A stretch of 17,096 nucleotides of DNA from Lachnospiraceae bacterium (GTDB taxonomy: Bacteria > Bacillota > Clostridia > Lachnospirales > Lachnospiraceae): NCBI GenBank assembly GCA_009774145.1, contig VSND01000083.1:1-17096 (forward strand). Reading direction: 5' to 3'. Positions 6,424-15,122 of this stretch are shown in pieces. Under the pieces are notes generated by a model that saw only the letters and a program-made list of their open reading frames with translations, ran no database searches and had not been told where the DNA came from. The number at the start of each line of letters is the position of its first letter. The first letter of the stretch is position 1. The position numbers and the translations under genes were made by a program.

Positions 6424-6918
6424 ATGAATCTAATTGTGGCAGTGGATCAGAACTGGGGAATCGGATACCAAAACCGGCTTCTGGTGAGCATTCCGGAGGA
6501 TATGAAATTCTTCCGCCGTGAGACGAACGGGAAGATAGTGGTGATGGGCAGAAAAACGCTGGAGAGTTTTCCGAACGGCCTTCCGCTTAAGAACCGTACC
6601 AATCTTGTGCTGACAAAAAATACCGGCTATCAGGCAAAGGGCGCAGTGGTGCTGCACTCTGTGGAAGCCGTTCTGGAGGAACTGAAAAAATATCCGTCGG
6701 AGGATGTGTATGTCATTGGAGGGGACAGCATCTATCAGCAGTTTCTGCCCTGCTGCGACGTGGCGCATGTGACGAAGATCGCCCATTCTTACGAAGCCGA
6801 TGCGTATTTTCCCAACATCGACCGAATGCCGGAGTGGAAGCTGACCGGCGAAAGCGCGGAGCAGACTTATTTTGATCTGGAGTATACATTCTGCCGCTAT
6901 GAAAGACAGGGGGCCTGA
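6424..6918 (+). CDS. folA: Dihydrofolate reductase
   Basis: A 164-residue protein, the normal size for bacterial DHFR, which reduces dihydrofolate to tetrahydrofolate with NADPH. Motifs seen are MNLIVAVDQNWGIG (1-14, substrate and Met20-type loop), SIPEDMKFFRR with the catalytic acid Asp26, VVMGRKTLESFP (NADPH phosphate region) and VYVIGGDSIYQQFLP (GG cofactor motif). The tryptophan common before the catalytic acid in the LPW type is absent (LLVSIPED). I chose the ATG at 6424, which follows AAGGA at 9 bases and begins the conserved first strand; an ATG 6 codons earlier is less likely. It follows thyA, the enzyme that produces its substrate, by 97 bases, and ends 2 bases before the SEDS gene, so the latter two are almost certainly cotranscribed. 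Confidence 0.93.
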   Translation: MNLIVAVDQNWGIGYQNRLLVSIPEDMKFFRRETNGKIVVMGRKTLESFPNGLPLKNRTNLVLTKNTGYQAKGAVVLHSVEAVLEELKKYPSEDVYVIGGDSIYQQFLPCCDVAHVTKIAHSYEADAYFPNIDRMPEWKLTGESAEQTYFDLEYTFCRYERQGA

Positions 6919-6920
6919 GG

Positions 6921-8138
6921 ATGGCAGGAAGAAGGAAGGAGCGCCTCTTTCAGTTCAGTCTTTACGGACTGGATACCAACCTGCTGGTGGTGCTGTTCTT
7001 TGTCATGATATTCGGATTCATCATGATCTACAGCGCCAGCTATTATACGGCAGGGCTCAGCCAGGCGTATAACCATGATCCCATGTATCTGCTGAAGAAC
7101 CAGGTGATCTACAGTATTCTTGGAATCATTGTCATGCTTCTGGTATCCTGCGTGAATTACCATTTCTGGTGCATCTTTGCGCTGCCCGGTTATCTGGCGT
7201 GCATCGTGCTGGTGCTGCTTCTGAAAGTGCCTTCCATTGCGGTCACGGTAAAGGGAGCGACCAGATGGCTCAGGATCGGGCCGGTACAGTTCCAGGTGGC
7301 AGAACCGGTCAAGCTTCTCATGATCGTTGTCATGGCGACGCTCATCGTGATCCGCAGGCACCGTCTGAGACGCTGGAAATACATGCTCCAGCTGATCATT
7401 CCCCCGGCGATTGTATCTGCGATGATATTGAAGATCAGCAATAACATGAGTACGGCGGCGATTCTGCTCGGAACGGCAGTGTTTATGATCTACGTGGTGC
7501 ATCCGGAACAGTGGAAATTCATCCTGTGCGGCGCGGCAGTCGCGGCGCTGGTGGCAGGAGTTCTGTATTATGTGAAGAGTCTGGATCCGCTGCAGATGGA
7601 GAACAATTTCCGTCTGATCCGGATCCGTGCATGGCTGTATCCGTATGAATATGAACAGGATAAGGCGTTTCAGTCCCTTCAGGGGCTGTATGCCATCGGT
7701 TCCGGCGGCCTGTGGGGCAGAGGACTGGGCAACAGCATCCAGAAGCTGGGCAAGATACCGGAGCCCTATAACGACTATATCTTTGCGATCATCTGCGAGG
7801 AGCTCGGGATCTTCGGGGCCGGGCTGATCATTCTGCTGTTCATCTATCTGCTGTACCGGATCTACACCGTATCACAGCTGGCGGAGGATCTGCTGGGGCG
7901 GATGATCTCCATTGGAGTTCTGTCCCACATAGCGCTGCAGGTCATATTGAACCTGATGGTGGTGACGAATCTGTTTCCGACCACCGGCGTGACGCTGCCG
8001 TTCTTCAGCTACGGAGGTACGGCGACCGTGTTTCTGATGATTGAGATCGGGCTGGTTCTGAGCGTGAATAAATACAGTGTAAAAAGACGTATGGAATACG
8101 AACGCGAACGGGAGCGTGAACGAATGAGACGGTATTAA
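6921..8138 (+). CDS. ftsW: SEDS-family peptidoglycan glycosyltransferase (FtsW/RodA/SpoVE type)
   Basis: A 405-residue polytopic membrane protein with about 10 membrane segments. SEDS proteins polymerise lipid II into glycan strands together with a class B penicillin-binding protein. Conserved pieces are YSAS (about 37-40), KGATRWLRIGPVQFQ (111-125), QGLYAIGSGGLWGRGLG (254-270), IPEPYNDYIFAIICEELG (279-296) with the catalytic-type Asp285, and TTGVTLPFFSYGG (354-366). Two usual motifs are altered: the PSE of the QPSE loop reads VAEP, and the EPDLGT loop reads SNNMST (173-178), losing the acid. The C-terminus is a charged tail with alternating Glu and Arg. The start at 6921 is 2 bases after the folA stop. 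FtsW is the best label, but RodA or SpoVE cannot be excluded because no cell-division partner is next to it. Confidence 0.85.
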   Translation: MAGRRKERLFQFSLYGLDTNLLVVLFFVMIFGFIMIYSASYYTAGLSQAYNHDPMYLLKNQVIYSILGIIVMLLVSCVNYHFWCIFALPGYLACIVLVLLLKVPSIAVTVKGATRWLRIGPVQFQVAEPVKLLMIVVMATLIVIRRHRLRRWKYMLQLIIPPAIVSAMILKISNNMSTAAILLGTAVFMIYVVHPEQWKFILCGAAVAALVAGVLYYVKSLDPLQMENNFRLIRIRAWLYPYEYEQDKAFQSLQGLYAIGSGGLWGRGLGNSIQKLGKIPEPYNDYIFAIICEELGIFGAGLIILLFIYLLYRIYTVSQLAEDLLGRMISIGVLSHIALQVILNLMVVTNLFPTTGVTLPFFSYGGTATVFLMIEIGLVLSVNKYSVKRRMEYERERERERMRRY

Positions 8139-8158
8139 AGGAAAGGAGCGTGTCAAAG

Positions 8159-9217
8159 ATGTATCGGAAACATACAAAGACTGTGCAGATTGGCGACCGG
8201 GTCATCGGAGGAGGCAATCCGATCCTGATCCAGTCCATGACAAATACGAGGACAGAAGATGTGGAAGCGACCGTTTCCCAGATCAGAAAGCTGACAAAGG
8301 CAGGCTGTGAGATCATTCGCTGTACGGTGCCGACGATGGAAGCCGCACTGGCGCTGAAGGAGATAAAAAAGCAGATCTCGATTCCTCTCGTGGCGGACAT
8401 CCATTTTGACTATCGGATGGCGATAGCCGCCATGGAGAACGGCGCGGACAAGATCCGGATCAATCCGGGAAATATCGGAAGCCTGGAACGGATCCGGGCA
8501 GTGGTGGATACTGCAAAAGAGCGGAAGATTCCCATCCGGGTGGGTGTTAACAGCGGTTCGCTGGAAAAAGAACTGGTGGACAGGTACCATGGCGTTACGG
8601 CGGAGGGAATTGTGGAGAGTGCGCTTCACAAGGTCCGGCTGATCGAGGAACTTGGGTATGACAACCTGGTCATCAGCATCAAATCCTCGGATGTGATGAT
8701 GTGCGCAAAGGCGCATGAACGGATCGCCGGTCAGACGGTATATCCGCTGCATGTGGGAATCACAGAGGCAGGAACCCTGTTTTCCGGAAATATCAAGTCT
8801 GCAGTGGGGCTTGGCATCATCTTAAGCCAGGGGATCGGGGATACGATCCGGGTGTCCCTGACCGGGGATCCGGTGGAAGAGATCAAATCCGCAAAGCTGA
8901 TCCTGAAGACGCTTGGACTTAGAAAGGGCGGCATTGAGGTGGTGTCCTGCCCGACCTGCGGACGGACGAAGATCGACCTGATCAGCCTTGCCAACCAGGT
9001 GGAGACGATGGCGGCAGAATATCCGCTGGATCTTAAGGTGGCGGTGATGGGATGTGTGGTCAATGGTCCCGGAGAAGCGAAAGAGGCGGATATCGGCATT
9101 GCCGGAGGGATCGGTGAAGGACTTCTGATCAGACATGGAGAAGTGGTGAAGAAGCTGCCGGAGAGCGAGCTTTTAAGTGCGCTCAGGAAGGAGCTGGAGA
9201 ACTGGAAAAATGAATGA
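8159..9217 (+). CDS. ispG: 4-hydroxy-3-methylbut-2-enyl diphosphate synthase IspG (GcpE)
   Basis: A 352-residue iron-sulfur enzyme of the MEP pathway, converting methylerythritol cyclodiphosphate to HMBPP, the precursor of undecaprenyl and other isoprenoids. The N-terminal TIM-barrel part includes NPILIQSMTNT, CTVPT and VADIHFDY (about 78-85), KIRINPGNIG (98-107) and RVGVNSGSLE. The [4Fe-4S] ligands are all present: SCPTCGR (Cys264, Cys267) and MGCVVNGPGEA (Cys299, Glu306). The length is typical for Gram-positive IspG. I prefer the ATG at 8159, which has AGGAG 10 bases upstream; a GTG at 8150 is only 1 base from that site. It follows the SEDS gene by 20 bases and overlaps polC by 8 bases, so translation is probably coupled. 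Confidence 0.96.
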   Translation: MYRKHTKTVQIGDRVIGGGNPILIQSMTNTRTEDVEATVSQIRKLTKAGCEIIRCTVPTMEAALALKEIKKQISIPLVADIHFDYRMAIAAMENGADKIRINPGNIGSLERIRAVVDTAKERKIPIRVGVNSGSLEKELVDRYHGVTAEGIVESALHKVRLIEELGYDNLVISIKSSDVMMCAKAHERIAGQTVYPLHVGITEAGTLFSGNIKSAVGLGIILSQGIGDTIRVSLTGDPVEEIKSAKLILKTLGLRKGGIEVVSCPTCGRTKIDLISLANQVETMAAEYPLDLKVAVMGCVVNGPGEAKEADIGIAGGIGEGLLIRHGEVVKKLPESELLSALRKELENWKNE

Positions 9218-12200
9218 ACGGCCTTTTTTTGAAGTGTTTCGTACCCTGCAGGTGGACGGACCGGTGCACAGCCTGCTGGAACAGGTTATGGTGACAAGAG
9301 TCTCCATGACTCCGAAGCAGGATGTATTCAGGGTTTATATTACGAGTAAAAAGCTGATTGCCAAAGATCAGCTTTTTCAGTTGGCAAAACAGATCCGACG
9401 GCAGATCTTCGGCTGCCGGAGGGTGCAGGTACATATTTTTGAAAAGTTTCTCTTATCCGGACAGTATACGCCGCAGAAGCTGTGGGATGTGTACGAGGAC
9501 AGCGTTCTGACCGAACTTGCAGCGTACAGCCCGTATAAACGAAGCATTATGAAGAACGCCAGAGTGGAGTTTCCGGACGAGAATACCATGACGGTCGGAA
9601 TATCAGATAAAATCTATGACAAAGAAGCGGTGGACGACCTGCTTCGGATTCTGGACCGGGTACTGAATGAGCGCTGCGGTTTTCGTGTTAAGGTGGATGT
9701 GAAATATCTGGAGTCCGGCGAGAGCAGGAGCATGGAAAAGAGCGAGGCGGAGTTAAAGCAGCGGATCAGTTTCCTGACGGAAAACCTGAGAAAGGAAAAG
9801 GCCAGGAAGGCGGAGACAAAGCAGGAAGCCGACCGGACAGGGCAGAAAGAAAAAGAATCTCAAAAAACAAAAGAAGGCAGCAGCCGAAAGGCCGGGGGAA
9901 AGTCTTTTGGAGAGCACAGATATGCAAAGAGCGACAGGAGTTTTGGAGCCCGCAGAAGCGACAATCCGGATGTGCTCTATGGACGGGACTTTGAAGACGA
10001 GCCGATCACGCTGGATCAGGTGATCGAGGAGATGGGGGAGGTGACGGTCCGCGGGAAACTTTTAAATGTGGAAGAACGGGAGATCCGCGGCGAGCGGACG
10101 ATCATCACCCTGACGGTGTCGGATTTTACCGATACGATTCATGTAAAGATGTTTGCGAAAAATGAAGTGCTTCCGGACATCAGAGAAAAGCTCCAGAAGG
10201 GAAATTTTGTAAAGCTGAAGGGTATGACAACGCTGGACCGGTTTGATCATGAGCTGACCATCAGTTCCGTGGTGGGGATTAAGAAGACGGCGGATTTTAC
10301 CACATCCCGCATGGATTATTCTTATAAAAAACGCGTGGAGCTTCACTGCCACACGAAGATGAGCGACATGGACGGCGTGACAGATGCATCGGTCCTTTTA
10401 AAGAGAGCAAAGGCCTGGGGGATGCCGGCGCTTGCAATCACGGACCACGGCTGTGTCCAGGCATTTACAGAGGCAAGCCATACCATTTCCAAGGACGAGG
10501 ATTTTAAGGTGATCTACGGAGTGGAAGGCTATCTGGTAGACGACCTGAAGGAAGTGGTGGAGCATTCCCGGGGACAGAGCCTTGACAGCGCCTGTGTGGT
10601 ATTTGACCTGGAGACGACGGGGCTCAGCGCGGTGAATAACCGGATCATTGAGATCGGCGCCGTGAAGGTGGAACAGGGGAAGATTACGGAACGGTTCAGC
10701 ACTTTTGTAAATCCGCAGGAACCGATTCCCTTTGAGATTGAACAGTTGACCAGTATCAGCGACGAGATGGTTCTGGATGCCCCGGTCATTGAGGACGTTC
10801 TTCCGGAATTTCTGAAATTCTGCGAGGGCTGTGTGCTGATCGCGCACAATGCTTCCTTTGATGCAGGATTTATTGAAGAAAACTGCCGCCGGATGGGCAT
10901 TGAGACGGATTTTACCGTGGGGGATACGGTGTCAATGGCGCGGCTTCTGCTGCCGAATCTGAGCAAGTTCAAGCTGGACAATGTGGCAAAAGCGCTGAAT
11001 ATCCCGCTGCATCATCATCACCGGGCGGTGGATGACGCGGCATGTACGGCGGATATCTTTGTGAAATTTCTGGAAATGTTCAGGGCCAGAGACATAAACA
11101 CGCTGGATGAGGTCAATGAGCTGGGAAAGGCGAATACGGCGGCGATCAAAAAGCTTCCGACCTTTCACATCATCATCCTTGCGAAAAATGATATCGGGCG
11201 GGTGAATCTGTATCGGCTGGTGTCCATGTCCCATCTGGATTATTTTGCCAGAAGGCCCAGGATCCCCAAAAGCGAGCTGCAAAAATACAGAGAGGGACTG
11301 ATCATCGGTTCTGCCTGTGAAGCAGGAGAGCTGTATCAGGCGATCTTAAGAGGCGCTCCCAGCCAGGACATTGCAAGAATCGTGGAGTTCTATGATTACC
11401 TGGAGATCCAGCCTCTGGGCAACAATGCGTTTATGCTGCGGGATGAGAAAAGTCCGGTGCGCTCAGAAGAGGATCTGCGGGAAAATGTCCGCAGGATCAT
11501 CCGGCTGGGAGAAGAATTTCAGAAGCCGGTCGCTGCAACCTGCGATGTGCATTTTATCGATCCGGAGGACGAGGTATACCGGAGAATCATTATGGCAGGC
11601 AAGGGCTTTTCGGATGCGGATCAGCAGGCGCCGTTGTATCTTCGGACCACGGAGGAGATGCTGAAGGAATTTGAATTTCTGGGAACGGAAAAAGCAGAGG
11701 AAGTGGTGATCACCAACACCAACCGGATCGCGGATATGTGTGAACATCTGTCGCCGGTCCGTCCGGACAAATGTCCTCCGGTCATCCCGGATTCGGATCA
11801 GACCCTGCGGAAGATCTGTTATGAAAAAGCTCATGAGCTGTATGGAGAGAAACTGCCGGAAATCGTGACGGAGCGGCTGGAGAGAGAATTAAAGTCGATC
11901 ATCGGGAACGGCTTTGCAGTCATGTACATCATTGCCCAGAAGCTGGTGTGGAAGTCTGTAGACGACGGGTACCTGGTGGGATCCAGGGGTTCGGTCGGCT
12001 CCTCTTTTGCGGCCACCATGGCAGGAATTACCGAAGTAAACCCGTTAAGTCCCCACTATATCTGTCCCAACTGCTATTACAGCGATTTTGATTCGGAGGA
12101 AGTGAAAAAATTCTCCGGTATGGCGGGCTGCGATATGCCGGATAAAAACTGTCCAGAATGCGGGACGAAACTGAATAAAGAGGGTTTTGATATTCCGTTT

Positions 12201-13667
12201 GAAACATTTCTTGGTTTCAAAGGAAATAAAGAGCCGGATATTGACCTGAATTTCTCCGGAGATTATCAGTCCAAGGCGCATAAATATACAGAGGTGATCT
12301 TCGGTTCCGGCCAGACCTATCGGGCAGGGACGATCGGAACTCTGGCAGACAAGACTGCGTTTGGCTACGTGAAGCGCTATTATGAAGAACGGGGAACCAG
12401 CAAACGGAACTGTGAGATTGACCGGATTGTTACCGGGTGTACCGGCATCCGGCGGACCACGGGGCAGCATCCGGGCGGCATCATAGTCCTTCCGATGGGA
12501 GAGACGATCTATTCGTTCACGCCGGTTCAGCATCCGGCAAATGATATGACGACGGATATTGTAACGACACACTTTGACTATCATTCCATTGATCACAATC
12601 TTTTAAAGCTTGATATTCTGGGGCATGATGATCCAACCATGATTCGTATGCTGGAGGACCTGACCGGAATCAACGCGACCGGGATACCTCTGGATGACCC
12701 GGAAGTCATGTCCCTGTTCCAGAATACCGACGCACTGGGCATTAAGCCGGAGGATATCGGCGGTATAAAGCTCGGCTCTCTTGGCATTCCGGAGTTTGGA
12801 ACGGAATTTGCCATGCAGATGCTGATTGATACGCATCCGACTCATTTCTCCGATCTGGTGCGGATTGCAGGTCTGGCTCACGGAACAGATGTGTGGCTTG
12901 GGAATGCGCAGACACTGATTCAGGAGGGCAAAGCGACGATCTCCACAGCGATCTGTACCCGTGATGATATTATGGTCTATCTGATCGGTATGGGGATGGA
13001 CAGTGAACAGTCCTTTACGATTATGGAAAGTGTACGGAAGGGAAAAGGGCTGAAGCCGGAATGGGAGCAGGCTATGACGGAGCACGGAGTGCCGGACTGG
13101 TACATCTGGTCCTGTAAGAAGATCAAATACATGTTTCCCAAGGCTCATGCGGCGGCTTATGTCATGATGGCGTGGCGGATCGCCTGGTGCAAGATCAATT
13201 ATCCGCTGGCTTACTATGCCGCTTATTTCAGCATCCGCGCATCGGCGTTTGACTATGAGATCATGTGTCAGGGGCGGGAGCGTCTGGAATATTATATGGC
13301 GGATTATAAGCGCAGAAGCGATACGCTGTCCAAAAAGGAACAGGATACGCTGAAGGATATGAAAAGTGTTCAGGAGATGTATGCCCGCGGTTTTGAATTT
13401 CTGAAGGTGGATATCTACCGGGCGGAGGCGCACAAGTTCCAGATCATTGACGGAAAACTGATGCCGGCGCTGTCCACCATTGACGGACTGGGGGACAAGG
13501 CGGCAGATCAGCTGGTGGAAGCGGCAGCGCAGGGACCGTTTTTGTCCCGGGACGACCTGCGCCAGCGGAGCAAACTGAGCAAGACCGTCATTGACCTGAT
13601 GGGAGATCTGGGACTTCTGGAAGGACTGCCGGAATCCAACCAGCTGTCGCTGTTTGATTTTGGGTGA
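9210..13667 (+). CDS. polC: DNA polymerase III alpha subunit, PolC type
   Basis: A 1485-residue replicative polymerase with built-in proofreading, specific to low-GC Gram-positive lineages. Domains in order: N-terminal domain (about 1-165), a charged Lys/Glu linker (170-250), an OB fold (about 265-360), a PHP domain beginning ELHCHTKMSDMDG (377-389), then an inserted DnaQ-like 3'-5' exonuclease with FDLETTG (Asp466, Glu468), HNASFDAGF and HHHRAVDDAA. The rest of PHP (CDVHF) and the polymerase core follow. A zinc cluster is formed by Cys952, Cys955, Cys981 and Cys984. The catalytic aspartates lie in EPDIDLNFSGDYQ (Asp1010, Asp1012). A helix-hairpin-helix region starts near 1420, and the protein ends in QLSLFDF (1478-1484), a sliding-clamp binding motif. 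The start at 9210 overlaps the end of ispG and begins MNERPFFEVF. All catalytic residues look intact. Confidence 0.97.
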   Translation: MNERPFFEVFRTLQVDGPVHSLLEQVMVTRVSMTPKQDVFRVYITSKKLIAKDQLFQLAKQIRRQIFGCRRVQVHIFEKFLLSGQYTPQKLWDVYEDSVLTELAAYSPYKRSIMKNARVEFPDENTMTVGISDKIYDKEAVDDLLRILDRVLNERCGFRVKVDVKYLESGESRSMEKSEAELKQRISFLTENLRKEKARKAETKQEADRTGQKEKESQKTKEGSSRKAGGKSFGEHRYAKSDRSFGARRSDNPDVLYGRDFEDEPITLDQVIEEMGEVTVRGKLLNVEEREIRGERTIITLTVSDFTDTIHVKMFAKNEVLPDIREKLQKGNFVKLKGMTTLDRFDHELTISSVVGIKKTADFTTSRMDYSYKKRVELHCHTKMSDMDGVTDASVLLKRAKAWGMPALAITDHGCVQAFTEASHTISKDEDFKVIYGVEGYLVDDLKEVVEHSRGQSLDSACVVFDLETTGLSAVNNRIIEIGAVKVEQGKITERFSTFVNPQEPIPFEIEQLTSISDEMVLDAPVIEDVLPEFLKFCEGCVLIAHNASFDAGFIEENCRRMGIETDFTVGDTVSMARLLLPNLSKFKLDNVAKALNIPLHHHHRAVDDAACTADIFVKFLEMFRARDINTLDEVNELGKANTAAIKKLPTFHIIILAKNDIGRVNLYRLVSMSHLDYFARRPRIPKSELQKYREGLIIGSACEAGELYQAILRGAPSQDIARIVEFYDYLEIQPLGNNAFMLRDEKSPVRSEEDLRENVRRIIRLGEEFQKPVAATCDVHFIDPEDEVYRRIIMAGKGFSDADQQAPLYLRTTEEMLKEFEFLGTEKAEEVVITNTNRIADMCEHLSPVRPDKCPPVIPDSDQTLRKICYEKAHELYGEKLPEIVTERLERELKSIIGNGFAVMYIIAQKLVWKSVDDGYLVGSRGSVGSSFAATMAGITEVNPLSPHYICPNCYYSDFDSEEVKKFSGMAGCDMPDKNCPECGTKLNKEGFDIPFETFLGFKGNKEPDIDLNFSGDYQSKAHKYTEVIFGSGQTYRAGTIGTLADKTAFGYVKRYYEERGTSKRNCEIDRIVTGCTGIRRTTGQHPGGIIVLPMGETIYSFTPVQHPANDMTTDIVTTHFDYHSIDHNLLKLDILGHDDPTMIRMLEDLTGINATGIPLDDPEVMSLFQNTDALGIKPEDIGGIKLGSLGIPEFGTEFAMQMLIDTHPTHFSDLVRIAGLAHGTDVWLGNAQTLIQEGKATISTAICTRDDIMVYLIGMGMDSEQSFTIMESVRKGKGLKPEWEQAMTEHGVPDWYIWSCKKIKYMFPKAHAAAYVMMAWRIAWCKINYPLAYYAAYFSIRASAFDYEIMCQGRERLEYYMADYKRRSDTLSKKEQDTLKDMKSVQEMYARGFEFLKVDIYRAEAHKFQIIDGKLMPALSTIDGLGDKAADQLVEAAAQGPFLSRDDLRQRSKLSKTVIDLMGDLGLLEGLPESNQLSLFDFG

Positions 13668-13703
13668 TAGATTTTTTTCCATAATATAAGGAGGAGAGCA
13701 CAT

Positions 13704-14081
13704 ATGCTGCACTGGATTGCAATGATACTCGGAGTTGTATTTACGCTTTTCCAACTCTTTTACGCTTTTATAGTGATATGTAGCCTGATAGAAAATACGG
13801 GTTATAAAATCCTCAGCATTGTTTTTGGTATCTGCCATGCAATTTCACCGGTTTTATTTGTATTCTTTGGTTATCAGTGCCTTTTGCGTAAGATAGAACA
13901 ATATGGCGTATTAAAGGCGGGTGTTGGTATGGTGGTCTGCTTTGTCATATATTTTTTTGCTGTCTCGATTTGGAACAGGATTGTATTACGGGATGTTCCT
14001 GAAACATGGATAACAGGGCTTTTGACTATCGCGCAAGTGTTTGTTTCGGCCATATTTATTTACGGATTTTTGTATTTTTAG
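13704..14081 (+). CDS. Small polytopic membrane protein of unknown function (125 aa)
   Basis: A 125-residue, very hydrophobic protein with about four membrane segments (roughly residues 3-28, 36-58, 70-90 and 103-124) and few charges. An excellent ribosome binding site, AAGGAGGAG, lies 7 bases before the ATG. The codon use is visibly AT-richer than that of polC, partly because Phe, Ile and Tyr codons dominate. It begins 36 bases after the polC stop with no clear terminator between, so readthrough from the polC unit is possible. I recognise no family; no transport or enzymatic motif is visible. It may be a recent arrival at the edge of the accessory region. Confidence 0.7.
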   Translation: MLHWIAMILGVVFTLFQLFYAFIVICSLIENTGYKILSIVFGICHAISPVLFVFFGYQCLLRKIEQYGVLKAGVGMVVCFVIYFFAVSIWNRIVLRDVPETWITGLLTIAQVFVSAIFIYGFLYF

Positions 14082-14186
14082 GTGTCAAATGTGCAATATG
14101 GAATGCTGTTCTGGTCCCGGAACGGACAGGGCAGGAAAAGAGTAGAGGAAAAGGAAATGCAGGAGGCGGGCCTGTTTAAAAGGTGA
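14082..14186 (+). pseudogene. Possible gene remnant after the small membrane protein
   Basis: Immediately after the TAG of the 125-residue protein, the same frame stays open for 34 codons (from a GTG at 14082 to a TGA at 14184-14186). It ends RVEEKEMQEAGLFKR. The codon use here returns to the GC-richer local style, and the C-terminal peptide looks like ordinary protein. There is no convincing ribosome site for the GTG. The likeliest readings are the leftover tail of a displaced gene or chance coding-like sequence. A stop-codon readthrough extension of the membrane protein is formally possible but unsupported. Confidence 0.25.
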
Positions 14187-14191
14187 AACAT

Positions 14192-15100
14192 ATGTATGCA
14201 ATCGAAAAAGAACTGAAGATACTTCGGGAATTTATCCGTCCGGAGTTTATAAATGACTTGAAAAAATGGAAGTGCTATTCAGAGGATGAAATCTCTGCGG
14301 CAGAGAAGCGGCTCCATGTAAAACTACCCATTCCCATTCGGGATATTTACCGCCATATGGCAGACCTGTTAGTCACCAGCGGTTATCTGCGTCCATTGGA
14401 ACTTCTCCACTGTGAGGGAAGATATCTGGGATTTTTTCTTTCTCCCGGAGAGGGAGATATCATTGGGATACAAAAGAGAAAAACTTCCGGCGACTTATAC
14501 ACATGGGAAGAGAATGACCCCAAAGAAATGGCCTGGGAATATGAGGATGAACTGGAAACCGCCTGTGAGGAAGAGGATGAGGAGGGAAAGCGAAGGGCAG
14601 CGGAGGCTTATCAGAAATACTGGAAAAGGTTGAATATCCCTTTCATACACGCTCCTTTGAATGTCCATAAGCTGGAACGGGGTCCCCGATTTCACCGCAG
14701 CCTGGACGGATATGGATTATTTCTGGCAATCCATGCGATTCAGGAATGGGAAGAAATGACGCGGGACGAACATACGCATGAACCAACCTGCCTGTTCAGC
14801 GATTTTTTCCCCGCAGAGTTTTCGATGGAGTATTTCCAAAACATAGCAGATCGGATCAAGGATGATTTTATCCCCCTCTCGGACCATCCGGAACTGGTAG
14901 ATCTGGGCGATTTTCCTTTGCAGATGGCATATGTCCACAAAGATCAGAAAGCCCTGCTGATTCTGGGGCAGGAGCCGGTCTGCTTTATGCTGCTGACAAA
15001 GACGGCCGCAGGGAGCGACTTGCTTGAAAAGGTTCAGGAACAGACTGGTCTGGCTTTTCATGTGGGATTTCAGGAACAGGCCGGCAGAACAGGAAAATGA
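14192..15100 (+). CDS. SMI1/KNR4-like (SUKH-type) protein, putative immunity protein
   Basis: A 302-residue soluble protein. Residues about 28-55 (YSEDEISAAEKRLHVKLP then IPIRDIYRHM) match the N-terminal signature of SMI1/KNR4 domains: an acidic helix with a conserved Glu, a KLP turn and a following helix. The middle (about 105-150) is strongly acidic (EYEDELETACEEEDEEGK). Later blocks such as ERGPRFHRSLDGYGLF and AIHAIQEWEEM fit the strand-helix alternation of this fold. SUKH proteins are often immunity proteins against nuclease or deaminase toxins of polymorphic and contact systems; that role is inference here, because no toxin is visible. The ATG at 14192 follows AAAAGG at 8 bases; a GTG three codons upstream is an alternative. 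The next gene starts 22 bases after the stop. At twice the size of a single SMI1 domain, it must carry an additional C-terminal region. Confidence 0.65.
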   Translation: MYAIEKELKILREFIRPEFINDLKKWKCYSEDEISAAEKRLHVKLPIPIRDIYRHMADLLVTSGYLRPLELLHCEGRYLGFFLSPGEGDIIGIQKRKTSGDLYTWEENDPKEMAWEYEDELETACEEEDEEGKRRAAEAYQKYWKRLNIPFIHAPLNVHKLERGPRFHRSLDGYGLFLAIHAIQEWEEMTRDEHTHEPTCLFSDFFPAEFSMEYFQNIADRIKDDFIPLSDHPELVDLGDFPLQMAYVHKDQKALLILGQEPVCFMLLTKTAAGSDLLEKVQEQTGLAFHVGFQEQAGRTGK

Positions 15101-15122
15101 GAAAGCTGGCAGGGAGCAGATG

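Noticed and set aside
13668..13703. An intrinsic terminator after polC
   Set aside because: There is a run of seven T near 13672-13678 but no stable GC-rich stem before it.
12603..13838. A 411-codon open frame opposite the end of polC
   Set aside because: It is antisense to the polymerase core and HhH region of PolC, is His/Arg-rich in the manner of shadow frames, and crosses the polC end into the next gene.
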